Shown piece after piece: positions 54,965 to 63,351 of a DNA stretch of 64,000 bases. The DNA is from Cyanobium sp. CZS25K (GTDB lineage: Bacteria; Cyanobacteriota; Cyanobacteriia; PCC-6307; Cyanobiaceae): the NCBI GenBank assembly GCA_030373325.1, contig JAUCZB010000012.1:1-64000 (forward strand), read 5' to 3'. The number at the start of each line of letters is the position of its first letter. Position 1 is the first letter of the stretch. Made by a program: the position numbers and the translations under genes. A model generated the notes under the pieces. The model was not told where the DNA came from, searched no databases, and saw nothing but the letters and a program-made list of their open reading frames with translations.

Positions 54965-55845
54965 GGCGTTCGATCCAAGTACACCACCCCCGCCCCGGAG
55001 CTGTTGAGGAGCGGCACCGGCAGAGGGGGCAGGGGGGCGACGGGCCGCACATGGTGGTCCAGCTGGCGGATGTAGATCCCCTCTGGTGCCGCGCAGCTCT
55101 CCCACTTGCGGAAGAAGCTCTCCTGGTTGGCGGAGGTGTACTTCCCCCAGACCCGCGCCGATTGGTCGTCGAAGGAGGTGGTGACCGGTTGGTCGTTCGC
55201 ATGGTGCAGGTAGGGACAGGACACCCCATCGATCCGGACCCCCGCGAGGGAGGCCCTGGCGGTGTAATCCATGTCCTCGAAACCGATGCCGCTGAAGCTC
55301 TGGTCGAAGGCGCCGATCCGCTCCCAGCAGTGCCGGCCGATGGCGAAGTGGGACCAGGTGTTGTTGAGCAGGGTGAGATTCACTGAATCCCAGGCCATGG
55401 ACTCCGCCCAGCGCCGCAGCCAGGGATCGATGCGCAGATCGTCGTTGAGCACCAGGGTGGTGGCCGTCGGGCTGGCCTGGAGCAGCTCGTTCCACATCTG
55501 GCAGAGCCCCACCACCCGATCGTGCAGCAGGAAGCGGCGATGGGGCGGCTCGCCTTCGGCCAGCTCACCGCATAGCCGCTCCAGATAATGCTTCTGGCTG
55601 GAAGGATCGCCATGGCCGTTGACGGCCACCAGGATCGGTACTTCGGGAAAACTGCGCCGCAGAGAGAGATACAGGGGCCGGAAGTAGCTCTCGTAGCGCG
55701 CTTCGAAGGTGGTGATCGCGATCGTGAAGCGATCGCCCAGCGGCCTGCGCGGGGGCAGAAGGGCCCTCGGGATGCAGCTACGGCCGCCATGGAAGATGGC
55801 CCGGGCGGCGAAGTAAAGGCGCAGATTGAGGCTTGAGCGGTTCAT
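54961..55845 (-). CDS. GT2-like glycosyltransferase
   Basis: A 294-residue GT-A-like enzyme. FTIAITTFEARYESYFRPLYLSL and PILVAVNGHGDP open the fold, TLVLNDDLRID supplies an acidic metal site, and FDQSFSGIGFEDMDYT matches the GT2 acceptor-side acidic motif. Start ATG at 55845 is chosen because the frame upstream overlaps the preceding gene. Likely a glycosyltransferase, though its subfamily is not certain. Confidence 0.75.
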   Translation of the reverse strand: MNRSSLNLRLYFAARAIFHGGRSCIPRALLPPRRPLGDRFTIAITTFEARYESYFRPLYLSLRRSFPEVPILVAVNGHGDPSSQKHYLERLCGELAEGEPPHRRFLLHDRVVGLCQMWNELLQASPTATTLVLNDDLRIDPWLRRWAESMAWDSVNLTLLNNTWSHFAIGRHCWERIGAFDQSFSGIGFEDMDYTARASLAGVRIDGVSCPYLHHANDQPVTTSFDDQSARVWGKYTSANQESFFRKWESCAAPEGIYIRQLDHHVRPVAPLPPLPVPLLNSSGAGVVYLDRTP

Positions 55846-55867
55846 GATGTCGGTGATGGCGTCCGCC

Positions 55868-56989
55868 TCAGGGGCGCCCCAGGGCGCCGATCGCTTCCAC
55901 CAGGGTGCGATAGCGCTCCCGGGGGCGGATGTGATCGTGGAAGCAGCGGGCACAGTCCTCCCGCCGGGCGTCCAGGTTGGCCCCGAGATGGTGGGCCGCC
56001 GCCAGGAAAGCTGCGCCATCGTCCACCATCACGCCGCAACCGAAGTCTTCGACGAACTGAAAACTGGCCTGACGGCTGCAGATCACCGGCACCCCCATGG
56101 CGAGGTACATGCAGAGGCGGTTGGAACTGATGCCCATCGCCTGGAACTGGGGCGCCGGATTGGTGTAGACAGCCAGGCCGATGTCGTAGCCGACGGCCGA
56201 TCGCCAGGCCTCCTGCCACGACAGCCGGTCGGTCTCGATGTGGAGCCGGCCGCCCAGGCTGAGGCGCCGCAGCAGGTAGAGGGCCAGGGGATCCACCCCC
56301 AGGGGCTGGATCACGGCGCAAAGGGAGGGATCCTCGTGCAGGGCGTCCAGCAGCCAGTCGGCACCGGCGGTGAGGTTGAAGCCCCCGGAGATGGCCAGGG
56401 TGAGGGCCTCGGGGCCGATCCCCCACTGACGGCGCAGCTGACGGCGCAGGTCCGGATCCCGGGCCGGCGGCTTGCGGAAGCAACCGGGGTACACCAGCAC
56501 GGGCTGGGCCGGCGGCAGGCTGGCGTAGTCGCGCACCAGCGGCACCCGGTGGGTGTCGTTGACGATGGTGAAGCGCGCCCGTCGGTAGGCGTTCAGGCAG
56601 AGCCGTTTCCAGCGTTCCGATCGGGGACCCCGGTAGCTGCCGGCGCGGATCTCGTCCCCCAGCACGAAGGAGGGACGGCGGTGCAGGCGGGCCAGCACGC
56701 CCACCACGGCGATCGGATCCTCGGTGGTGCCCGAGAAGCAGGCGTAGCGACGCCAGCGGGGACGCCAGGCCTGGCCCAGCAGCCAGCGCATCGAATAGGC
56801 CACAGGGTGGGTGGTGACCCGCTCGCCATAGGGAGCGGTGCTGCCGCAGGGGCCGGGGGCGAAGACGTGGACCTCGTAGCCGTTCTCCAGCAGGGCGGAG
56901 ATGATCGCCTCGTTGGGGGGCGAGTGCAGCAGCTCCGGCACCAGCAGGAAGTGGGCGGCGATCGGCCGTGGTGACGAGGGACCGGTCAT
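55868..56989 (-). CDS. Family 4 (group 1) glycosyltransferase
   Basis: A 373-residue GT-B protein with FLLVPELLHSPPNEAIISALLENGYEV-type acceptor lobe motifs (HSPPNEAIISALL), ALTLAISGGFNLTAGADWLLDAL, GLAVYTNPAPQFQAMGISSNRLCMYLAMGVPVIC in the donor lobe. ATG at 56989. There are 17 bases between it and the upstream gene's stop, one of the longer gaps in this run. Confidence 0.84.
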   Translation of the reverse strand: MTGPSSPRPIAAHFLLVPELLHSPPNEAIISALLENGYEVHVFAPGPCGSTAPYGERVTTHPVAYSMRWLLGQAWRPRWRRYACFSGTTEDPIAVVGVLARLHRRPSFVLGDEIRAGSYRGPRSERWKRLCLNAYRRARFTIVNDTHRVPLVRDYASLPPAQPVLVYPGCFRKPPARDPDLRRQLRRQWGIGPEALTLAISGGFNLTAGADWLLDALHEDPSLCAVIQPLGVDPLALYLLRRLSLGGRLHIETDRLSWQEAWRSAVGYDIGLAVYTNPAPQFQAMGISSNRLCMYLAMGVPVICSRQASFQFVEDFGCGVMVDDGAAFLAAAHHLGANLDARREDCARCFHDHIRPRERYRTLVEAIGALGRP

Positions 56990-57006
56990 GGAGAAAACAA
57001 TGGCGG

Positions 57007-57891
57007 CTAGAGCGCCCTGGGGGTGCGGGTGGTGCTGAGGTCGGTGGGCAGCTCCAGCCTGCCGGCCCGATAGTCGTCCAGCAGGCGGTGGGTGTAGGAG
57101 CGGATGAACTCCACCGGGAAATCCTTGCGCGCGGGGTTCGGCGCCGTCTCGCTCTTCTCCCGGGCGGCGATGCGGTCGTACCAGTTGTGGTAATGGGTGA
57201 TCGTGCCGTCGAGGCCGTAGAAGTTGCCGAGCCCGTAGCGCAGATAGGCCAGCTCGTCGCTCCAGACCGCCGGCGGCGAGGCCGGCGTGAACAGCGGTTC
57301 CGGTGCCCGGTTGGACACGTAGACGTCCATGGGCACCCAGCCGAGCTGGTGGCGCCGCAGCAGCTCCGGCAGGTGGTGGGTGATATGGGGGCCGTGGAAG
57401 TCGATCTCGTAGCGGGGCCGCGGCCAGCGACCTTTGCGGCGCCAGTGGAGTTGCCGGCAGCGGCGGAAGCGCTGCGTGTGCAGCAGCAGGAAGGAGCTCT
57501 CCGGCATGCCGGCGCCAAAGGGACGGGTGAGCGGTCCGCAACCGATGTCCTGGGGCGACACCAGGGCCACCCCCTCGGTGAGACGGGAACGGCACAGCTG
57601 GAACCACTGCGGCGCCAGCAGGATCACATCCGCATGGAGCAACAGGGTGAAGGGGGAGCGGGAGCGGCGCAGCAGGGCATTGAGCGCGTCGGGCTGGCTG
57701 CAGCGGCGCTGCACCACCTCGGCGCCCCGCCCCCGGGCGATGGCCACCGAGCGGTCGGTGGAGCCGTTGTCCAGTACACAGATGCGGGTGTGGAGGCCTG
57801 CGGTGGTGGTCTGCAGCGCCTCCAGGCAGTGGGGCAGGAACAGTTCGCTGTTCCAGCTGGTGATGCCGACGAAGAGCTCGGGTGCCGTCAT
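57007..57891 (-). CDS. Family 2 glycosyltransferase
   Basis: A 294-residue GT2 enzyme: LFVGITSWNSELFLPHCLEAL, ICVLDNGSTDRS, LLLHADVILLAPQWF (DxD position is HADV), and PRYEIDFHGPHITHHLPELLRR. ATG at 57891 overlaps the upstream GT2 stop (ATGA). The absence of a canonical DxD is a mild anomaly. Confidence 0.85.
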   Translation of the reverse strand: MTAPELFVGITSWNSELFLPHCLEALQTTTAGLHTRICVLDNGSTDRSVAIARGRGAEVVQRRCSQPDALNALLRRSRSPFTLLLHADVILLAPQWFQLCRSRLTEGVALVSPQDIGCGPLTRPFGAGMPESSFLLLHTQRFRRCRQLHWRRKGRWPRPRYEIDFHGPHITHHLPELLRRHQLGWVPMDVYVSNRAPEPLFTPASPPAVWSDELAYLRYGLGNFYGLDGTITHYHNWYDRIAAREKSETAPNPARKDFPVEFIRSYTHRLLDDYRAGRLELPTDLSTTRTPRAL

Positions 57892-58799
57892 GGTTTTGCC
57901 AGGAGCCGCAACCGGCGCAGCAAACGCACCGGCAGCTGGTGTTCCAGGGCCTGCAGGCGCTCGCCGAGGGCGGACTTCTCTGCCAGCAGCCGTTGCACCA
58001 GCCGCTCCAGTGGCTCGCTGGCCCCATAGCGGGCGTAGATGGTGGCCAGTTCGGCAGGAAAGCGGTCCCCCTGGCGCCGGGTCTTCACGGTGGCGTAGTA
58101 GCGCATGGCCCCCAGTTTCTCCTGGGTGACGATGCCGCTGCAGCGCCGGGAGAAGCGCCACCAGAGGTCGTAGTCCATCAGCAGGCTGAGGGTCTCGTCC
58201 ACTCCCCCTCCGGCCTCCTGCCAGAGGGAGGCGCTCCAGAAGCAGCTCTGCTGCAGCAGGAAGCAGTCGTTCTCGAGATCCAGCAGGGTCTGCTCCGAGC
58301 CCTCCCGGGCGGGCACATGGCGCAGTAAGCTCTGGTCGGCACTGATGATGTCGCCGCTGCCGATCACCCAGCGGCCGCTGGGCTGGGCGTTGAAGCAGGC
58401 CAGCACCTGGTGGAAGGCTCCAGGCAGGTAGAAGTCGTCGGAGTTGAGCCAGGCCAGGATCGAACCGCTCGCCTGGTGGAATCCCTTGTTGATGGCCTCC
58501 GACTGGCCCCTGTCGGGCTCGCTGATCAGCACCGAGATCCAGGGGTGGTAGCGCTCCAGCACCGCCGGTGTGTCGTCGGTGCTGCCGCCGTCCACCACGA
58601 TGATCTCGACGTTGTCGTAGCCCTGCCAGAGGATCGAGAGCAGGGTGTCCTCGATGAAGGCCCCCTGGTTGAGGGTGGGGATGACGATCGAGAACAGCGG
58701 CCGAGATCGATCGGCCTTGTACCGTTCAGGTAAGGCGATGGCCCTGTCCTCGGGCCAGCCGTAGAGGCGGTGGGAGCTGGGCTGGGGCACCTCAACCAC
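57888..58799 (-). CDS. Family 2 glycosyltransferase
   Basis: A 303-residue GT2 enzyme with FSIVIPTLNQGAFIEDTLLSIL, IIVVDGGSTDDT, SILAWLNSDDFYLPGAF (metal site SDD) and DYDLWWRF. The C-terminal helical part may be membrane-associated. GTG at 58799. It is the first gene of the coupled run that continues to about 45 kb; the 438 bases upstream carry no recognisable gene. Confidence 0.9.
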   Translation of the reverse strand: MVEVPQPSSHRLYGWPEDRAIALPERYKADRSRPLFSIVIPTLNQGAFIEDTLLSILWQGYDNVEIIVVDGGSTDDTPAVLERYHPWISVLISEPDRGQSEAINKGFHQASGSILAWLNSDDFYLPGAFHQVLACFNAQPSGRWVIGSGDIISADQSLLRHVPAREGSEQTLLDLENDCFLLQQSCFWSASLWQEAGGGVDETLSLLMDYDLWWRFSRRCSGIVTQEKLGAMRYYATVKTRRQGDRFPAELATIYARYGASEPLERLVQRLLAEKSALGERLQALEHQLPVRLLRRLRLLAKP

Positions 58800-59237
58800 G
58801 GTGGACTCCTGACGCTATGGCCCTCTCGTGGTCGAACCCCTTGCGACGGATCGCCTGCTCCACTGACCCGAAGCCCATGATGCTGTCGGCCAGTACGCGA
58901 TCAAGGTGCTCCAGCACGGGATGGTCAGGCATCGGCGCTTCTGGAATAACGGCTCTTGTCCCCTCGCCAACGGCTGGTGGAGGGAAGGAAATGGAGTCTG
59001 GAACCACCGAACAGCGCTTCAGGAGTAGCCCAATGTAGTTGAGATTCTATTGCAGCACCCCTTCGGTCCAGACAACCAATTGGCTCGAAACACTTGGCTC
59101 GAAAGGGTAACTGGCGCTCCAAGTCCTCCATGTTGCTCATGATGGAGCGGGCGGGCTGGAGTTCATGCACGTCGGTGAGGCAAGCTAGTCGCTTTGCATC
59201 CGCGTTCCGTGAATGGCAGGCGAGACCGCTATTCTGA
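58800..59237. other. Intergenic stretch with possible gene remnant
   Basis: About 440 bases between two glycosyltransferase genes. On the minus strand a short frame (about 46 codons, MPDHPVLEHLDRVLADS at 58933 down to 58792) looks coding-like but has no recognised family and overlaps the GT2 start. The rest is AT-richer and shows no gene. It may hold the promoter of the long minus-strand glycosyltransferase run. Confidence 0.4.
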
Positions 59238-60398
59238 TCATGCGACTGGAGCAGACCTGCTGAGGATCATCTCCAAGAGTTTGGGCAGCAATGTCTCAAG
59301 AGAGTGTCGTTGCTCACATTCATGGCGGGCTCGGCTTCCAAGCTCCTTTCTCGTGTCAGCATCTTCTAGAAGATCTTTGATGGCTATAGCCATTGCATTT
59401 TCATCAGATCGCTCGACAATAACGCCACATCTTCTGGAGATGAATGACTCCGCGCCTGCACATCCTCGGTAGCAAATGCTTGGAATTTCCAGTGCACCTG
59501 TCTCCAAGCAAACAGCACCGAAAGGCTCCTCCCGTGACGTAAGCACAAATAGATCCATTGAATCATAATAGGGGTAGGGATTCTCCTTGGCACCAAGAAG
59601 CATTACGGTAGATTCAAGTCCCAATTGCTGGATGTCCTTGCGCATTTGATACTCGAACATGGCATCAGCAAATCCTCCGACCCAGACAAATAAGGGAGGG
59701 TGTTCCATTAGATTGGAGAGTTTCTTGGCAGCTATCAGGAACAAGTCGGGTCCTTTTCTCCATTCAATTGTGCCAGCCATTCCAACGATATGCCGGCTTT
59801 GCGGAATGTCAAACTCCTTGCGAATCAGGTCTTCTCCCTTCCACTTTTGCACTTCTTTCACGTCGCAGTATTCATCGATGACCGTGTAGTCTGATATGCC
59901 TAATGTTGACTGGAGATTGTCGCCGGTCAGGGATGAATCGGCGATAATGGTTGAATTCAGGGCTAAGAAGCTTTCCTTGCTCACTCCTGATCTCTGAATC
60001 CAGTAACCAAGCTCTCTTACGTGAATGGTTGCTTTTGGCAGGTCTAGATCGGGATTGGTGCCAATGAAATCCTCAAGCCATCGTAAAGCTGGTACGGTGT
60101 TGCAGTACAGTGCGTTGGGTGTCCTTAATAATCGTCTCAGCTTTCTGCGGTGAAGTGGAAACTCTATTCGGTGAACTAGCCGACGTTTCTTTGGTGCCAA
60201 GTGAACAACTTCCCCAACATTAGATAGCCGTTCAATCTTCTTTCTTACTTCTCCATCATGCCGATAAAGGATGTCGAAGCCGCATTCGGGGTGGGCCGAA
60301 GCAGCCCAATTCAAGAATCGGTAGAGAAGTAGCGACGATCCATCATAATGAAGATAGGGAGTGACCACGGTCACTCTGAGAGAGGGTGTCGTCATCAT
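59238..60398 (-). CDS. Family 4 glycosyltransferase, AT-rich gene
   Basis: A 386-residue GT4 enzyme: VTVVTPYLHYDGSSLLLYRFL, IVGMAGTIEWRKGPDLFLIAA, LLGAKENPYPYYDSMDLFVLTSREEPFGAVCLETGALEIP. Tandem ATGs at 60398 and 60395 begin it. Its base composition is clearly AT-richer than the flanking genes, and it uses codons with A/T third positions, which suggests recent acquisition. It stands alone between two gene-poor stretches. Confidence 0.88.
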   Translation of the reverse strand: MMTTPSLRVTVVTPYLHYDGSSLLLYRFLNWAASAHPECGFDILYRHDGEVRKKIERLSNVGEVVHLAPKKRRLVHRIEFPLHRRKLRRLLRTPNALYCNTVPALRWLEDFIGTNPDLDLPKATIHVRELGYWIQRSGVSKESFLALNSTIIADSSLTGDNLQSTLGISDYTVIDEYCDVKEVQKWKGEDLIRKEFDIPQSRHIVGMAGTIEWRKGPDLFLIAAKKLSNLMEHPPLFVWVGGFADAMFEYQMRKDIQQLGLESTVMLLGAKENPYPYYDSMDLFVLTSREEPFGAVCLETGALEIPSICYRGCAGAESFISRRCGVIVERSDENAMAIAIKDLLEDADTRKELGSRARHECEQRHSLETLLPKLLEMILSRSAPVA

Positions 60399-60771
60399 TG
60401 CTAAGTGCCTTGCCTCATGGCCGTAAATTCCTCCGCATAGGCTGGAACCCAATGTAACAATACACCAGTAATGCAGTGGCGCAACGATCTAGGCTTGCCG
60501 GTCATGCGAGCAGCAGCGATGAACCCAATTCCAAGTCGTGGAACTCCAAGGTCACTTGTCCTCACTATGCATGCCCCAGTTCAACTGGGAGGCGGGCTCC
60601 ACCCCAGTCCCCAATAACAATACCAAGGGATATCAGGTTCAATGCTAATGCTCTAGCAGATAATTTCTTCCCCTTTGTTTGCTCAAGAACAGCAGACTCC
60701 CACTCTCAGGAAAGTTGAAACCCCTCAAGGAATCCCCAGGTTCCGCCCCTCACGGATCCCCCTCGCAGGTC
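60399..60771. other. AT-rich intergenic stretch
   Basis: About 370 bases between the AT-rich GT4 gene and the AsnB-like gene. No family motif, RNA gene or terminator was recognised. Its composition resembles the GT4 gene, so both may have arrived together. Confidence 0.4.
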
Positions 60772-62322
60772 TCAGGGACTGATCACCTGCTTCCAGTAGA
60801 TCAGGGTCAGCAGGAAGGCCAGGGTTCGGGTCCTGTCGGTGCCATGGCGATGGGCGTCCAGAATCCGCCGAAGCAACGTCGGATCCACCAGATCCTCGAT
60901 CAGCCCGCCGTGCTCCAGCAGAAAGGCATGCATGCGGGGGTCGCGATACCAGTCGGAGCTGAGGTCGTAGCTCACATAGCGCGCCCGACGCATGGGCGGC
61001 GTCCAGTAAAGGGGAGGGGCCTTGGGCAGCATGCGGTCCCGGTCGAAGCCGTTTTCCTCCGGAAACGTGAGCAGTTCGGGGCAGTTGCTGGAAATGGCAT
61101 ATCGGTGCCAGTTGGAGCCCAGCTTCCAGCCATCGGGAAGATTCCAGATCGCTTCAATCCAGCGGCGGTCGTGGAAGGGGGAGCGCCAGGCACTCGAGGC
61201 CCGGTACATCCGGATGCCGTTGGCGTAGAAGTTGGGCACCCGCTGTTCGAAGTAGTAACGGGTGAGGCCTTCGAGGAACGCGCCTCGGCAGAAGCCGGAG
61301 AGCCTGGCGGCCCGACGTCGGCGGCCCTCCACCATCAGTTCGGCGGCGAGCGGGGGGGCCAGGTGCCGCAGTTCCTCGGCGGAGAAACTGGGATGACGCT
61401 CCAGTTTCATCCTCCAGAACCGGCCCAGGGCGACCTCAGGAGCCAGGGATGCCAAGCGGCCGAGCCAGCCCCGGTCGAAGTAGTAGGAACGGGCGAATTC
61501 CCCCAGGGTGCCGACGAAGAACGTGGCATCCGCGGGAATCGCGGCCTTGAGGGGATAGAGAAAGGTGTGCCAGTGCCAGGCCGTCTTGGTGCCGTTGGTG
61601 AGGCTGGAGATGGTCGGGGCGTGGGCGAAGAATTCCTCGAGGTCCAGGCTGATGAGTTGGTGCGGCAGATCGAAGCGCCGGGCCATGCGGCGCGCCACCT
61701 GAACGTCGGTCGCCTCCTCCCGTCCCATGGTGATCAGATGGGGACGCAAGCCCAGGCGGAGCATCGAAGCCAGGATCACCCGTGAATCGAAGCCGCCCGA
61801 AAGCGACAGATAGGGGTTGTCCCCCGCCAGTCGCAGCACCGAGGCATTGAGGGCCTCCACGGCGGCATCCGGGTCGGCGGGGCCCTGAGGGATCTGGTCG
61901 AGGGCGGCCACCGAGTGGAGCGACAGTCTGCCGTCGGTGAAATGCAGGACGCTGCCGGGCGGAACCCGATGGATCTCCGGGTGGAGCGTCTGGTTGTCGG
62001 TGAGGTTCTCCAGCTGGCAGAGATCGCCCAGGGCCTGCCAGTTCCAGCGCCACTCCAGGCCGCTGTGGCGCCGGATCTCCGCCAACTGATCGCCATGGAA
62101 AAGGCGACCGTTGTGCTGAAGGTAGTAATAGTGCGTCGCCCCGACGGGGGAGGTGACCACCGTCACGTCCCCGGCGTCGGTCTCGATCACCAGGGTGTAC
62201 TCCCCTTCCGTCGTCGCCAGGGCGCGGCTTCCCTGGCGCAGGAAGCGTCCCAGCAGCTCCGGCTCCGTCGTGTCGGCATAGCCGATGCAAGTGAGCCGGT
62301 GATCACCGAGCTGGATGGTCAT
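60772..62322 (-). CDS. AsnB-like protein lacking the glutaminase nucleophile
   Basis: A 516-residue asparagine-synthetase-superfamily protein. The N-terminus is MTIQ, with no Cys2, and the glutaminase-like domain is partial (EYTLVIETDAGDV, LFHGDQLAEI). The synthetase domain keeps the ATP-binding LSLSGGFDSR with its PP-loop near 175-180 and WRSPFHDRRWIEAIW. It may use ammonia, or another amine donor, or form amides differently, as do lasso-peptide and beta-lactam synthetases. ATG at 62322 overlaps the GT8 stop (ATGA). Confidence 0.85.
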   Translation of the reverse strand: MTIQLGDHRLTCIGYADTTEPELLGRFLRQGSRALATTEGEYTLVIETDAGDVTVVTSPVGATHYYYLQHNGRLFHGDQLAEIRRHSGLEWRWNWQALGDLCQLENLTDNQTLHPEIHRVPPGSVLHFTDGRLSLHSVAALDQIPQGPADPDAAVEALNASVLRLAGDNPYLSLSGGFDSRVILASMLRLGLRPHLITMGREEATDVQVARRMARRFDLPHQLISLDLEEFFAHAPTISSLTNGTKTAWHWHTFLYPLKAAIPADATFFVGTLGEFARSYYFDRGWLGRLASLAPEVALGRFWRMKLERHPSFSAEELRHLAPPLAAELMVEGRRRRAARLSGFCRGAFLEGLTRYYFEQRVPNFYANGIRMYRASSAWRSPFHDRRWIEAIWNLPDGWKLGSNWHRYAISSNCPELLTFPEENGFDRDRMLPKAPPLYWTPPMRRARYVSYDLSSDWYRDPRMHAFLLEHGGLIEDLVDPTLLRRILDAHRHGTDRTRTLAFLLTLIYWKQVISP

Positions 62323-63254
62323 GGGTCCTGGCGACTCAGTCTGCCCAGCATCTCCTTGCCGGCACGTTTGACCCGCTGGTGCAGCGTTCCGAGTCGGATG
62401 TGCAGGGAGGTGCCGGGTGGTGCTTCCCCCTCCAGGGGCAGGCCGGCCCAGGGCGTCTGCCGACGGATCTCGAGGTAGCGCTGTCGCCAGGGGTGACGGC
62501 AGCGATGGTGCCAGGGCTTGGCCACACCGGAGCCCGCGAAGTGGATCACGGCGGGGCTGGCCCTGGCCGCCTCAGCGTGCCGGCCCAGGGGGGTGTCGGC
62601 ATCGGCGTACTCCTGATGCAGCCAGAGATGGGGCAAGGCGTTCCAGCGCCAGTCTAGGGGCCGCCAACGGGCTTCCAGCAGGGAGTTGAGCACGTCCTGG
62701 TCCCAGTGCTTGATGCGTTCGGGATGGGTGCGGGCGAAATCCAGGCCGGTGGCGAGGATGTTGTCCCTGCGCCAGCGCCCAAGATCGATCAGCATGGCTC
62801 CGGCATTGAACACCAGTGAACCTTCCGCCAGGCCGAGGCGGTTGCGGTCGAGCTCCTGGTTGTGGTCCTCCACCGCAGCGATGCTGTTCCCCTCCAGGGC
62901 CGACTCCCAGAGATCCCGCAGCGAGTCGACCACGATCAGGTCGGAATCCAGATAAAGAACCTTCTCCACCGCATGGGGAAGGGCTGCTGGGAGCAACAAC
63001 CGGAAATAGGTGGCCAGGGTGATATGGCCGAAAACGGGGAATCCCGCGAGCATTTCCTCATCAAGTTGGATGAAGGAGACCGCAGGGAGAAACTCACCGA
63101 GATAGGCCGCCAGGCGGGCTCTTTCCTTGGAATCAATGTCACCATGGAGGATGTAGACACTGATGGTTTTGGCTGGATTGGAAAGCCGAAGGGATTTGAG
63201 CATCACGGCGCAATGCAGGATGTAATTGTTGTCGATCGTGCAAGCAATGATCAT
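62319..63254 (-). CDS. Family 8 glycosyltransferase
   Basis: A 311-residue retaining GT-A enzyme of the LgtC/glycogenin type. N-terminal IIACTIDNNYILHCAVMLKSL, the metal site YLDSDLIV with DSD at 103-105, FNAGAMLIDL near 149, HWDQDVLN and a C-terminal VIHFAGSGVAKPW are all GT8 landmarks. The last 50 residues are basic. ATG at 63254. It transfers probably galactose or glucose; acceptor unknown. Coupled to the AsnB-like gene, about 100 bases after the ABC gene. Confidence 0.93.
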   Translation of the reverse strand: MIIACTIDNNYILHCAVMLKSLRLSNPAKTISVYILHGDIDSKERARLAAYLGEFLPAVSFIQLDEEMLAGFPVFGHITLATYFRLLLPAALPHAVEKVLYLDSDLIVVDSLRDLWESALEGNSIAAVEDHNQELDRNRLGLAEGSLVFNAGAMLIDLGRWRRDNILATGLDFARTHPERIKHWDQDVLNSLLEARWRPLDWRWNALPHLWLHQEYADADTPLGRHAEAARASPAVIHFAGSGVAKPWHHRCRHPWRQRYLEIRRQTPWAGLPLEGEAPPGTSLHIRLGTLHQRVKRAGKEMLGRLSRQDP

Positions 63255-63351
63255 CTGAAAGTATCCATCCTGGCTGCGAATGAATAGGCAAAGAATCGGG
63301 TGACGGCAAGCCCACGATCATCCCTGTCAAGCCTGGCCAAAGTGAAACCCA

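Noticed and set aside
58925..59170. Possible transposase remnant in the gap
   Set aside because: No DDE or inverted repeats recognised; cannot be supported.
60476..60718. 80-codon plus-strand frame in AT-rich gap
   Set aside because: No motif, unlike codon use, no ribosome site seen.
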